In this document: piece after piece, positions 37,757 through 50,261 of the stretch
Position numbering within the stretch: position 1 is the stretch's first letter
How the letters are laid out: each line of letters opens with the position of its first letter
Assembly (NCBI RefSeq): GCF_030867095.1
Contig: NC_081833.1
Coordinates: 70,335,895 to 70,399,894 of the forward strand
From: Alligator mississippiensis
Taxonomy: Eukaryota; Chordata; Crocodylia; Alligatoridae
Direction of reading: 5' to 3'
Length of the DNA: 64,000 bases
Notes under the pieces: generated by a model
Told to the model about the DNA's origin: nothing
What the model saw: the letters and a program-made list of their open reading frames with translations, nothing else
Database searches by the model: none
Made by a program: the position numbers and the translations under genes

Positions 37757-37805
37757 CATTGGCTGATGGTATCTTCAGGCAACACTTCTCCGTTACCTAG
37801 TAACC
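37757..37805 (+). promoter_or_regulatory. Inverted CCAAT box and X-box (RFX) palindrome
   Basis: CATTGGCTGATGG places an inverted CCAAT at 37758-37762 and GTTACCTAGTAACC lies at 37792-37805. The latter is a symmetric RFX X-box with a 2-bp centre. The pair sits in a stretch (about 37.3-38.2 kb) with more CpG than its surroundings. No downstream gene was recognised. Confidence 0.35.
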
Positions 37806-38740
37806 AGCAGGTGTGGATAACTCTTTCCTGAGTATCGCATCTATGACACGATCAATAATGAACCTATCCTAATACTAAGCCACGGGTGCCTTTTGTTTGC
37901 TTTGCCGATGCTTCTTAGCAATTGGATGGCCTTGTTGTGCGGCAGAAATCGCAGACTTTGAACCCTCCTGTTTTTCCATTTCGTGCGGTGGCCTGCCGTT
38001 GTGTGGAGCAATGCACCACCTCGTGGTGATCAGCAGGAATATAAGACAACCGGATCATAGCTGCACCTTGGATTCACCCGGCCAAATTCAATGTGCTGGC
38101 TCCGCTCGCATTTCTACGGGCTTTAAAGAATCCCCTTCGTGGAAGGTGGACCCGATTCCAATCGCCGCCTCTCCGAATAGAGGAGAAACTGCCTTGCCAC
38201 AGACCAGAGCGCAGAGCACCATGTGAAAAGCCTGAACATCTTCGCCTAGGCTTGCAGGAGCACTGAGCTATTTGACTTTTGCTTGTAGCTGGTGATAGGC
38301 TGCTCTTGCCCTTTGGAAGCAGACTGCGCAACCCCTCCCATCATAGGCCCTGTTGGCAGCGGCTTGCAATCCTGCTAACCTGTTTTGGGATCATTTTTCC
38401 CCATGGCGGGTGCCTCCCTGGCTCCGCAGTTCTGGGAGGTAAGCTAAACTGTTTAGCGCTCTCTTGGATCACGCTGAGAGGAGCGTAAGCTGCTTGACCC
38501 ATGTTCAGAACAGGTTTCCAAACGTTTTGTTTCCCTGTTTGGGATCGGGGACTTGACGGGCAAGTGGGGAAGCAGTGACCGAGGAGTCGAATCCTCCCAA
38601 AATTGTCTGTACTAGCAAACCCTGGCTCCCGACTGCTCCTCTGTCCTCACTGAACATTTAGCCCGGGTTCAAGGGCTGAGCAGACATTTCCTGGAAGTGG
38701 CTTTGCCTTGTTTCCAGGCTCTATTGTGGTCAGTCTAAGT

Positions 38741-38908
38741 CAGGGTGGGCAAAATGCAGCCCGCCAGGCCATTCTATCCGGCCCACGGGGCCCCTAAAAA
38801 ATGTAGAAAATTAATATATATCTGCCCTGGGCTGCCTGTCATGCAGCCCTCGATGGCTTACCAAAACTCAGTAAGCGGCCCTCCGCCCAAAATAATTGCC
38901 TGCCCCTG
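38741..38908. mobile_element. Non-autonomous hAT-type element, copy 1
   Basis: It starts CAGGGTGGGCAAAATGC and ends AATAATTGCCTGCCCCTG, inverted ends of the hAT/Charlie style. It is flanked by GTCTAAGT (38733-38740) and GTCTAAGG (38909-38916), an 8-bp target duplication with one mismatch. It is a close relative of 55402-55567. Confidence 0.82.
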
Positions 38909-40118
38909 GTCTAAGGTTTTCCTGCTCCTCCTGCTGGTTTCCAGGCAGCTGGCAGGAGAAGGAAAGCACCTGATTCGGATGCAGAGGGGTGACAAACGGG
39001 AAGCAGAGAAGGGGACACTACAGGAATTAGCACATGGGCACAATGGGATGGGAGGGGAACAGGAGATGCTACACGCCTTGCACCCGCTGTAACGAGGAAG
39101 AGGGGGCTCCGGCAGACAACCGCTTGCCTCGCCACACAGCTCCAGGCCGCAGTCAGTCCTGGGCCCTGAACAAGACATGGATCCTCTAGAAAAAAATAGT
39201 GCGATCACGCCATTAAAGACTGTATCGTACATGAGAACTGAAGCTGAGCTTGTTGTACAGACCGTTTTGGGGCTGGTATTTCCTAATTTCTGCATGTTTC
39301 CCTTGGCCACTTCATAGTGTTGCTTCGGTGCAGGTGTTGGTTGTGATGCAGACATAGAGTTTATGTATTGAGTGTCAGTAGTGCCCAGTGTATATTTAGG
39401 CTGTACATTGAAAGATGCACTCTTTCTTTATTCAGAGCTAAACCATCCCATACAGACAAAAAGGCTGCATGAGCACCAGGCGCAAAAGGGGTGTAGGTGC
39501 CGAAATCTCATCCTCTCCCCAGCTGGACCCTTCTTTGGAAGTACAGAAGCCCTCATCAAGGGACTGAAAACACTGGTTTCTAATAGGAAGGACCGCCAGC
39601 ATCTCTCGTGCAAGACGAGGCTGGCCCTAGCAGCACGTCGTGGCACGGAGATCCCCTCTCAGTGAAACTCCTCCTCCCCTTGGCAGCGTCATAGCAGAAC
39701 CTGTTGAACCAGCTGTGCAGCAGGGTTAAAATGCACACGAGCCGTCTCTCCGTTTTGCAATCTCTGCTGCCCTCGTGTGCAGTGAAGCAGTAATGAAACC
39801 TCGTCCAAATTCAGTCGGATGCACTGAGCAAGACGCCTTTCCTGTCTGTTTTTCGGTGCAGGCCTTGGCCGGTTCTCCGGGCTGTGATGTCCCCCTCTCG
39901 GGCACGCTGCTCATGTTAGCAATGTTGAACATCGATCATCTCTCTCAAAGCTGCCCGAGTGCTGTGGACGGTAATGAGGGCTGGTGAAAAACTAACTCTG
40001 TTCTTTGGGAACGCTCTCAGCAACGCTTCTCTGTTTCTAGACAGCCTGCCAGCCATCCAGCCTTTGCCTCCCTGTGCCTATAGCTAGATGCCGCTTCTGC
40101 TCCATTCTCCGGTATCTG
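38909..40118. other. Intergenic, no gene recognised
   Basis: Overlapping open frames up to 165 aa on both strands have no recognisable domain and no splice-site pattern. No repeat was identified. Confidence 0.4.
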
Positions 40119-40505
40119 GGCTGTAGCCGTATTGGTCTAGAGGAAAAAGCAATCAGGACTCGTCACAGGGATGATATCTTTTATTAGACCAACAAGATTT
40201 TTGCAAAAAAAGTCTTTAATTGCAAGATTTTGGGCATGCTGCTCCTGCCTTTGTTTCAAGGTAATTTGCATCATCACAGATCCTCGCAGGACACGAGAGG
40301 CTCCAGACCAGATGGATGGAGTTTTCCATCTATCGACTCCTCTGTGAAATCCTATGAAATATGAACTTTCATTTCTATACAGGAGAACTTCTACAATCTT
40401 TCCTCCGATGCCCGATGAAGCTTGCAATTCAAGAATTTTATTTTATTGTTTTGCAAAAATCTTGTTGGTGTCATAAAAGATATCATCGCTACTATGAGTC
40501 CTGAT
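40119..40505. mobile_element. Foldback copy of the TTTTATTAGACCAAC repeat
   Basis: Left end: GCTGTAGCCGTATTGGTCTA, AATCAGGACTC, then GATGATATCTTTTATTAGAC. Right end: the inverse, TTTTGCAAAAATCTTGTTGG, AAAAGATATCATC and GAGTCCTGAT at 40449-40505. The arms match for about 60 bases closely and about 100 loosely, around an unrelated centre of about 165 bp. Confidence 0.75.
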
Positions 40506-41878
40506 GGCTCATTCCCATTGTGACACTGGCTCGCCCTTCAGGAGTTCACTCCATCCACGGATTTGCAAGCGTGAATCAATCCAGTCATTGCCAGAGGTGC
40601 AGGAGGTGCCGCCCAGAGCAGTTTCATTACTGCGTTTCTGGGTGTGGCTCTTGCAAGCAGGAATGGCTGGGCTCAGGGGCAGCCCTTCTGGAGAGTGCCA
40701 GGTCCTTGGTGCCCAAAAGCATCCTTCCTTTTTCCCCTTGAAGTTAATAGGAGCCAGGTACACATGGCCAATGGCTAAATTCAGGCAATATCTACCCTAG
40801 GCCTGTTGACCAAAATATCTCCCCTCTTGCTGGTACTAGCACAGCTCTCTCAGGTGTAGCTCTTGGGGAGGCATTAGTGTATAGGGGGCACCAGGAAACT
40901 GCTGGCATTTTAGCATGACTAACCTGTAAAAGACACGGAGTAATCATACTGCCAGGAGCTTATTTTATAGGGCTACTTGCCATTTTTGTTTTGACTAATG
41001 TATATATTTTCCCCCCAGAGGCAAAGCTGCAGATTTGGCCAATTGTACAGGAGAAGCAGAGAGATGCTGCCCTCCATCTTATCACGTTCTCAAGCTCCAG
41101 GCAGTGCGCGCAATATGGCACAGTATGCGAAACGCTCCCCATTGTCTCTTCTCTAACTACCTCCCTCGCCTTTGTGGTTTAGCTTGTGGACAGCCCTTCT
41201 TGCTGTGCACTTCCCTGTTGCCAACTCCTGTGAAAAAATTTGCATCCTTGTGCAGTACTGCAAGTAAATGCTGTGGCTGTTGCAAAGACCACAGAGAACC
41301 TGTTGTATATAATGGCCAATAAAATTTAGCTTGCAAAAAACTAAACAAACCATATTGTGGGGTAACTTGTACATTCAAATGCAGCTCGACAGACACAGGA
41401 GCTGATTCCAAAAGATAAGCTGCAGCATAAACCCATCTCTCTCAGATCACCATCAAGTCAAGAGCATAGAACAGTTCAGCTAATAGCTAACTAAGTTGAT
41501 CTTTAATCCATTTTATTGTAAACCACCCAGAAAGATATCTGGAGCAAGCCTGTTAAGGAAGTATTTATTAACTTGCATGGATTGGTTGAATGGTGAGACT
41601 CTAGAGGGGCAGATTTGTGCCTTAGAGCAAAGTTTTGAGATCTGGAAAGTGAACTGAATTGACCCCTGCCTTGTACTGTGCATAATTGTGGGCACCAGAT
41701 GTTCTTATAGAAGTGAGAGAATTTGCCACTGAGTTGGTTTGCTTTGGGCAGGCATCAATGACCGACTCCTCAAGGTGCAAGGCACAAGAAAATTAGCCTT
41801 CATCTGTGATCCAAGACCATTTACTCTTGCACAAGTGGACAATCTGAAGTGAGTGCCTCACCTGTCTGATGGGGATGT
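40506..41878. other. Intergenic, no gene recognised
   Basis: Unique-looking sequence between two copies of the same repeat. Short open frames only, none supported. Confidence 0.45.
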
Positions 41879-42005
41879 AGGTTGTAGCCGTGTTGGTCTA
41901 AGGACATAGGCAGACAAGGTTCCTTGGGTGAATCTGATATCTTTTATTAGACCAATTATTATTAGTCTAATAAAAGATATCAGATTCACCCAAGGAACCT
42001 TGTCA
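41879..42005. mobile_element. Hairpin copy of the TTTTATTAGACCAAC repeat
   Basis: After GTTGTAGCCGTGTTGGTCTA comes a perfect 40-bp inverted repeat: arms 41913-41952 and 41965-42004, with a 12-base AT-rich loop. The arm carries TCCTTGGGTGAATCTGATAT and CTTTTATTAGAC. Confidence 0.85.
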
Positions 42006-42024
42006 CCTGTCTGATTGCATCCAT

Positions 42025-42210
42025 TTTCTGGAACGGGCTCCCAAGGGAGGTGGTGCTCTCCCCTACCCTGGGGGTCTTCAAGAGGGGGTTAGATGAGTAT
42101 CTAGCTGGGGTCATCTAGACCCAGCACTCTTTCCTGCTTATGCAGGGGGCCGGACTCGATGATCTATTGAGGTCCCTTCCGACCCTAACATCTATGAATC
42201 TATGAATCAG
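42025..42210 (+). mobile_element. CR1 LINE 3' end with terminal TCTATGAA repeats
   Basis: TCTGGAACGGGCTCCCAAGG, GGGGGTCTTCAAGAGGGGGT, GATCTATTGAGGTCCCTTCC and a terminal TCTATGAATCTATGAATC. The short terminal microsatellite is the CR1 hallmark. It is little diverged and inserted just after the hairpin element. Confidence 0.93.
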
Positions 42211-42284
42211 GTAAGTTTTGTGTGCTCCAAGTCAGGACTGGGCATACAGAGTTGCACACTTAGATCATTTTCTGGTTTACTTTT

Positions 42285-42445
42285 CTAGCAATACTTAGCA
42301 TTTATACGTTGCATCCCTATACTTTACAAGCACGAGTTAAATAAATTCACATAATGTCCCTGTCAGGTGGGTAATCACCTATTATTATCACTATTTATAG
42401 ATGAGGAAACTGAGGCAGAACAAGGTGCTTAGCAACCTCAGCTCC
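42285..42445 (-). mobile_element. MIR/CORE-type SINE, antisense
   Basis: CTTAGCATTTATACG, CTTTACAAGCACGAG, GTCAGGTGGGTAATC and ATAGATGAGGAAACTGAGGC, in this order, match the reverse complement of the MIR core and 3' half. Confidence 0.75.
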
Positions 42446-44770
42446 AGATGAAGGCGACCATTTAAAATAGCAGACATTGCATTTCTTAGGTGGGGCCTCT
42501 TGAATAAAGTGTGTTATATTCCACAGCAAGGATGAGAGGATTCAAAGCTGCTTCACCTGCCATTAACTTCAATGGCTAATGACGGTGCTTTGCACGATGC
42601 AGAATTGAGCTATAGTCTGCTGCCAGCCCATGCTTCCTAGGAATCCAGGAATCTCATGTTTTACCCGAATTAAGAGAGAGCATGACGTGTATAGGTGTGA
42701 GAAGGCATGGATTTGCCAAGTATCTCAACAGGAGGATGGGTTAGTTTGTGCACCAGACCTTTGTGCTTTATATTTATATAACTGCTGGCCGCCAACCTGA
42801 AGTTCTGATTCCTTTGGAGAAGGTAATCTTGACCTTCAACCCTGGCTAGCCTCATTATGTTGGTTAGATTTGCTTCTTTGGAACCCAAAGAGCATCATGT
42901 GATGGCATTTGGTTCCTGGAAACAATACAGGTCAAGTTCTTTGTGATTCTTCTCGAAAAACACACTCTTTTCTATTATAAAATATGACGGATGGATAACT
43001 GTAGCAGAGGGGAAAAAAAGAGATAGGCATTTAAATTTTGGCCACCTTATGATTGAATAGATGTCAGAGCACTGGAATAAATAAAATATGTACATAATAG
43101 ACATTTTGGAGGCATGCACTAGGGTCTGGAGGTGCCTACTCTGTTCTGATAGCTTTACCGACTGTATTTGTATTTCCCTTTTGGAAAAGATACGATTTAA
43201 AAGCCGAACTGCTGCATGACAGCAACAAATAGCCCTATCACAGCAGCTATGATTCTTTTGATGTGGCAGCTGCTCTTGATAAATGAAGCCTGGGTAGACC
43301 GTGTGTTAATACAGGATGCGGGCAGAGTGTGGCATCGTGGTACCGCAGATCACCAGATGGATCAAAAAGAGATGCATAGATGCAGTGGAGATGCAGATCA
43401 ACTGCAGAGGACAGGAGGGATTTTTTTGTCAGGACCTGAAATCTTTCCCTTGTTTCAGGGTCCAGTTTATACGAATAATCAAGATAAATAGAATATAATT
43501 CAAATTATGGAGCTGAAGGCACTCACTGGTGAACTTCTCCTTTGTCCTGGGATTCCCACTGATATTAAGCAAAGAAAAAAACATCCCTGCACCCTCCCCC
43601 AAATGAAGTGATAGGCCTTCATTCATTGCTGAAATGCCAGGCACAAATGACTTATCGCAACAGTATGAAGGCCCGGTATGTTCAGCTCACTGAGCCTTGA
43701 GCAATTTTTAATGAAAAGGGAGAGTGCCAAGGGAAGCAACAACAGAAAGGGCAAGAATTCTGCTCGTGCATTGTGTCGGCCGCAAGAAAAGCAAGTATGA
43801 GAATGCGTGCGAATAGTTCATGAGCTTTTTTTAACCCAAAAATTCCCCAGAGAGGGGGAGTGGGTGGATCAGGATAATGAGATACCAGACTTTGACCTCC
43901 TGGTCATTGGCCCAAGTTCAAGTAGGTGGAGACTTTCTAAGGTATTTCAATACAAGACAGTGTGCAGCCCATTCCTTTGGGAGGGAATTTTCTAACTAAC
44001 ATGGGCACCAAATGACAGGTAAACAGCAAAGTGAAAGGGCATAAAGATTTAAGGCACGATCCAAAAAGTATTGCAGCGAGTGAAAAGACTTGCATCGGCT
44101 TCTCATTAATCTCTCCCCCACCCGAGGTGAGGGAGCGGTGCAAGGGACGTGAAGTATTGACAGGGTGGCCTGAGGAAGGGCAAAGAAAGGACTTTGGCCC
44201 CCAGAGCTATCATGATGGCACCGAAACATAATGTCCTGGACATGGTTTTAGGTCTATTGGCTCAGTAAATGAAGCAGCTTGCTGTGTCCCTTTACCTGCC
44301 CGTGATTTCTCTGCCAATGGTCCTCTCTTCCCTCTTGAAACCCCTTTTCTCAGTGTAATCTGCTCTCATGTCATTATAACAAAGCAAGCTTCGCTTCAGC
44401 AGAATGAGGCGGCCTTCTTCCAAGAGTCTGGTTAATAAGAGATGGTATCGGGAGTCAAAATTGAAAAGGGAGGTTAGCAAGAACTGCACTGAATTTAAAG
44501 GAAGTGCGCCTGGGGCTTCCCGAGCTGCCAGCACAATGCTGCAACTTGTGGAAAGGCAACAACGGGCTGTAAAAATGCAACACGAGAACCTATAAAGAAA
44601 TATATATGTAAATGGGGATATTACTTTAACCATCTCCTTTGGTGTTATGCTCCTATGCTGCCTCTAACTCTAAATGGCCTACTCTGTTCTAGTTTTGTTA
44701 GTACAGGGTAGACTATTAAGGTAATTTAATTTTACTAATTTCATATTCCACTTTTGCAATATAGGATACC
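42446..44770. other. Intergenic, no gene recognised
   Basis: AT-rich with short open frames. Near 44170, CCTGAGGAAGGGC and TTGGCCCCCAGAGC may be another decayed hammerhead-like repeat, but this is weak. Confidence 0.4.
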
Positions 44771-44774
44771 AGTA

Positions 44775-45005
44775 ACTAAGGGAAGTTGAGGTTGGATATT
44801 AGGAAAAACTTTCTCACTAGGAGGATGGTGAAGCCCTGGAACAGGTTACCTAGAGAAGTGGTGGGATTTCTGTCCTTGGAGGTTTTTACGGCCCAGCTTG
44901 ACAAAGCCTTGGCTGGGATGATGTAGTTGGGGCTGGTCTTCTTTGAGCAGGGGGTTGGACTAGATGATCTCCGGAGGCCCCTTCCAACATTTGAATGTTT
45001 TAAGT
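44775..45005 (+). mobile_element. CR1-type LINE 3' end
   Basis: GGTTGGATATTAGGAAAAAC, GAAGCCCTGGAACAGGTTAC, GTCCTTGGAGGTTTTTACGG and GGACTAGATGATCTCC followed by CCCCTTCCAACATTTG give the full order of a CR1 3' end, of a different subfamily from that at 42025. Confidence 0.88.
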
Positions 45006-48000
45006 ATTGATTGGATAAAAAATTACCTCTTAAATGCACCTATTCTTAATCTTTCTGTGTGAATATTTGAACTAGATATAAAAACCCATCCATTTGGTTT
45101 CCCTTCTTTTTTTTTTTTTTTACGAGCAGGTTCTGAAATCCCCAATTTGTCATTTATAGCCATTCATAAATTTCTTAGTGAAATGTCCTCTCTTCCTCTC
45201 CAATTTGTAGGTCATGAAGTATCCTGGCTGAATATTTGGTATTCAAATCTCAAAGCTCCAGCCGTCAGGGTTCGTTATGTACCATTATTTCGGCTTCCTG
45301 GTCCATAGGTGGACGCAGCTAACCACCAGACTGTTTCAACCAGAATTTAGCTATTCCAGCCAAATGTACCATTCGGTTACAATGATTGCTTTTCGTGAGT
45401 CGCTGTGCATTCTTTGGGACAGCAGGTTTGCACGAGCACTTGGGTTGCAGAGACCATCCACTAACTTGTGGGTGAGACCGAACATGAGAGGTTTGCATAT
45501 TTGTGGTAAAAACAAAATCCACTTCTTGATTTGAATGAATATCCACAGTACTCTCGCTCTTCCCCCAGCTGTTGCAGTGACCTGGTTTGAGGTTGTTCAG
45601 ACATCAGAGCTCTCTGGTTACCTGCAGGGAGGTGAATGTGTCATTCTGCAAGGCCAGAAGTGTCTGGTGTGCAACTCCCTGCACCGCTCTGGCACCGTGG
45701 CTTAGCTCGAGGGACCGGCTCAGCTAGCCAGGGAATATGTGAGCCTCTGATGCTCATTCACTCCCTGGCCACTTTGCAGAGATCACCAGCGTGGGCTGCC
45801 ACCTCGTGCCACATTTTGGTCATTGGTGTGAACTTTTTCGCGATGTGACCACCTTCTCTGCCGGGAATCAGCTGAGACTGGTTTAAAAACCCCTGGAAAG
45901 CGCTTTACTTCAATTGATCAAAAAAATCACAGCCTTCCCCTTGTCCTCAATTTCTTTCCACATTTCAGATATCAAATAAACTAAACCCGCAGTAACCTAT
46001 TCTTATTCACCAGCCATCACTGATGTGCTGATAGCAGCTGTTGCCTTATGGTGAAGGCACCGGATTGTGATCAGAAATACTCGTATGAGTGATGGCCTTT
46101 CTCTACTACATGGGGCAATTGGTTTCTATGCCTTGGTCCCTGCTCTGTGGAACGGAGCCAATATTTTCTTTTCCCACCGTTTGTCTGTCCTACTTTCTGC
46201 TATGAATCTCTCTGTAAAATGCTGTGGTTGGGAACTTTCTGTGCTTCCGTTACAAAAAACAGAATATTTCACTGAAGGATGTATTCTTCATGCTGAAATG
46301 TGACCTCTCTGGAAAGCTGGTACACGCAGCACATTTTAGCTCAAAAAATCTAGCCATGAATGATTTTTACTCTGTAGAGAAGACCGGACTTCCTTGTAGC
46401 CCGGAATAAAAATATTTCACTATTAAAAATACCCAGCCCAAGACTTCCTGACTGACCCAGCATAAGCCACCTGCTACTTTGCACATGCTGCTTCCTCTCT
46501 CAGAGGAAAGCAAGACCAGCTATCAACTGTGATCTGGCAGCACCTTGTTTCACACCGACTTGTCTCCTGGGGGCAGCGAGGCTGCATTTTGCTACGTGAA
46601 GCAGAGAAGTTACATGATGATCAAAGGCACGTTCTTGAGCTGCTTTTGCAGCATGTAAAAGCACAAGCTTTCAGGCCTCCTCTCCTGCTGTTGCTGCCTT
46701 TTCTCGGGGGAGGCCCACTGCTCTGAACAGCCTTCGCCCTAACGCACCCAGAAGTTCATCAGCGGCCTCCTTTTGCGGGGGGTTGAAAATGTTGCTTTTT
46801 TTTTTTTCCTTTCTGCAGGGGCTGTATTTTTTTTTTTTTTTTATATTGGGATTCTGTAACGCTGTGAATATCCCATCTAGTGATGGGGCTTTCTCTTTAT
46901 AAATGTGCTGGCTGTAATATGGATATCAGAGGGACAGCGCGCTTTCACAACAGCGACTGCTGTTTGTCCTTTGTAACAGAGAATACAGAAGCACTTTCCA
47001 GAGATGGTTTCTTCCTTTGGCTTATATCTCTCACAGCTCCTTTTTTGTGTCACTGGTGTCCTGTGTCTGCAACCTTCCCTTTCTTTCCATCTCTTTTGAA
47101 GTCTGTGCTTATCACTGTCCAGTGGCCTTTTCCGCTGTCTCTGCTTCTGTTTGCTGTGCCTTTTGTGTGGACATTTGCAGTACAAGATCTGTGGCCTCCC
47201 CATGTTCCACCTCCTCTAACCATTTTCCCTGTCTTCACACACACACACAGGACTGAAAACAGGTCATCTCGCCATCCTCCTCTTTAGACACCTCCACAAA
47301 CTCCCAGCACGTGCGGAGATTTATACATGAGGGAGAAACTGAAAAGACTGGCACGATACAGATTAGGAAGTAGATGAAAAAGATGCTAGTTGGGTCTCAC
47401 TCTTTTTTTTTTTCTTCTCATGATACAAGAACAAGGTGACATCGAATTGCTTTCAAAGACGATGCATTTACAATTGATAAAAGGCTTTTTTTCCCCCTTA
47501 CACAACACTTAACCTGTGGAATTTATCACCACAAGATATCATTGAGGCCAAGAGCTCAGTCAGATTAGATATTTCTATGGATGAGGAAAGCCACAGGGTA
47601 CATTAGAGGATAAACCATTTGTAAGGGATATAAGGCCTCATGCGTTGTAGATGATAAGGATTAGGAGGAAGGTATCCCCTCCATTAGTCTGGCTGTCCCA
47701 TTATAAGGTTACCTGCATCTTTCTTTGCAGCATTTGTTACTGGCTGTTGTCAGATTTAGGATACAAGGTCTTACATTCCTATGCACTGCAAGATCCAGTT
47801 AAAAAAGGTCCCTTTTTTTTTTTTTTTCAAAACCATCCATAACCCTGTTCTTCATCCCTTTGGTCCTCTATTTTTCCCAGTCCTCTGGTACTAGCCTCCT
47901 TTTGACTGCATACAGTGCAAGCCATTAGCAGAATCTGGCCCGCATTCCTGAGCGCTCCCTCCTTCCTGCATCTTTCTGGGTCACCGATTCTACTTCCCGT

Positions 48001-50014
48001 CTAGCTAGCGACACATCTTCTCACCTTGCCCAAATCTTTCACGTGTCTTGCCAGTGCTGGTATGGTTTAACTTCATAAATTTACAATGTGATGGGATTTG
48101 TCCTGCCCAGAAAATGATATCCTAATGAGGTTGTGCAGTCCATAATGCTTACAGGAACCAAGTCGTCAAAATAGCTTGCAGAATTGTTCTGAGGCTTATC
48201 TTCTGGACTTTCAGCTTGTTTGCCCGTGTATTATGTTTTCCCTAAGTTTGTACTTTAGTTACACTGATGTTAAAGACATGCTGATTAGGGTTTTGTGTTC
48301 CAACTATGCCAATACTTGAGAGGATAATGAGCCTGACAACTAATCTCAACAGTGTGCATTTACCAGGGTTTAGTCTGTATGGCAGCACAGAATTGATGCT
48401 GTATACAATCAATACCATCGGTTGAGACTGGAACAGGCAGAGTCAAGGGCAGCCCTTAAACAGCTTTAAACAGCATACAAGCGTATACTTCTTCGTACAA
48501 AGTTCCTCTTTTGGGCATGTGCTTGAGTTGATAACAGATTAAACGGGACCCTTGTGTTTGCAACATTTCCTCTGTCGCCTGTATGTCCTGCTAAGGCTCC
48601 CTAACTCATGATATGATATCTTCAGTGGATAGTATGCCTTTTCCCAACCCTGCCCGATGTGACCTTATTCTCAGTTTGCACAGAGGCCAAGCCATGGATG
48701 TAACATCAAACATTTATTTTTATTATAATCACAATAAATAGAGAGATAAGATACCACGAGGGGTGAAAATAGGGCAAAAAACCTGAAACAAGGCCCTTTT
48801 TTACTCCCAGAATTTTGCCTCTGTTGGTAAATTAGGAAAACGTCTTGGACTAAGTGCAGTCCCTGAGGTTGGAGATGGCCACTGGAGACAAGCGAACCTC
48901 AGAGGCCCGTAGCTCAGCTATGCATACAAAGCTCAGGCAAATATATGCAATCAAAAGACAGGCCTGGAGAGCGCCTGGGGGATACTGTGGTATGAGGTTT
49001 CCACTTCTTCCTGGCTTGGTCAGACTGGGACTATCTCACCAATAATTATTCATTTGATACTTGTCCTTCTGCTCCTGCTTGGAATCAGGTGCCTGAAAAT
49101 TTGACAGCAATTTTCAAACCTCCGTGATAGTTCTGGGTTTGGGATTCATTTAAAGGTTTAAGCTCACTTGTATTTCTGTGCTAGAAATATGCCCCGGCAT
49201 GAACTTAGCCACATTTGGTAAAAGGTGAGCATAGGCACAAGAGATGAAAGGCATCTTTCCTTTCATGCGGACCTCTCAGACGAGATGACATCTGAACCAA
49301 ATATAAGCCTTGTAAAGCATGTGCACCCACGTAGCAATGAGCCCTGATGGGTACAGATATTAAGAAAATAGCAATTGTTGCCAAGCCTTGTAGTACTACC
49401 CAAAGTCTCATGATGTCTTGTTTCTTTTCCCCCCCGCCCTTAAACGCCCAGTTGTTGGACGTAATAAGATCCATGAGACTCTCAGCTTTTTTCCAAGAGG
49501 TCATTTTCTAACTCTCCTGATTGCAGAGGGAAGCTTGAAAACAGGAAGCAAACTCAGGAACTAAAAGCAAAAGATCCCCAAATCTGTTGTTCCAGGAAAC
49601 CTCCCATGATTTCTCTTTTTGTCCTGAATCCTGGTTTGCAACATTTGGGGTTGTCAGTACAGTAAGGAATGCCAGGGCCCAACCTGCAAGGATGATAGCA
49701 AAGGGGAAATTATTATTGGTTGGTTGGACGTGCCATGCTTTGGGATTAGTGATACGGTCTCTTTTTTATCACTTCCTCTTTTTCTGTCTTAGCAACAACC
49801 ATAACGAATTCTGTCTTTGGTGAACACAAGTTTTAATCATGTGGAGCAGCACAAACAGTGAAAGTGTTTGAATATTTTTAAACGCTTTAACGCAAAGTCC
49901 CCGGTCAGTGAAGACATCCCAGTTCTTGTGTGCTTTGACAATGTCTGCCCAGGGGAAGCTGGGGGTACAGAGAGGAGGGAGCCTCTCTTAGGATCTCTCT
50001 TTAACTTCTTGCAG
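45006..50014. other. Intergenic, no gene recognised
   Basis: About 5 kb. T runs occur at 45107-45121, 46797-46808, 46829-46843 and 47814-47827, and a short CA repeat near 47229-47241. Open frames up to 135 aa lack recognisable domains. Confidence 0.5.
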
Positions 50015-50261
50015 CAGGGGTTGGCAACCTGCAGAGGTTCATCTGGCCTACAAAGGTGGGATATCATTTATTTGGCAGTGGGTTGTAAGCAAGCCAGTAG
50101 CAACTTGGAGCTGGGGAGAATTGGCAGCAGGTTGCAAGTGTGTTGGTGGCAATTCAGGGGCCGAGAGAATTCATGGCAGCGTTGGTGGTTGGCCCTCCAA
50201 CCTGCCTGGGACCAAGTTGCCTTATTTTGGCTTGCTGCTCCTAAAAGGTTGCTGACTCCGG
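50015..50261. mobile_element. hAT-type element with CAGGGGTTGGCAACCT end
   Basis: It begins CAGGGGTTGGCAACCTGC and ends AAAAGGTTGCTGACTCCGG; the ends are diverged inverted repeats of the hAT type. The flanking 8-mers TCTTGCAG and GTCTACAG are only weakly alike, so the target duplication is uncertain. The internal sequence is non-coding. Confidence 0.65.

Noticed and set aside
41879..42005. CRISPR-like or attachment-site palindrome
   Set aside because: It is a dispersed eukaryotic repeat with related copies at 40119 and 52066.
44157..44230. CCTGAGGAAGGGC...TTGGCCCCCAGAGC as a third hammerhead-like copy
   Set aside because: No GAAA and no family tail follow; too diverged to claim.
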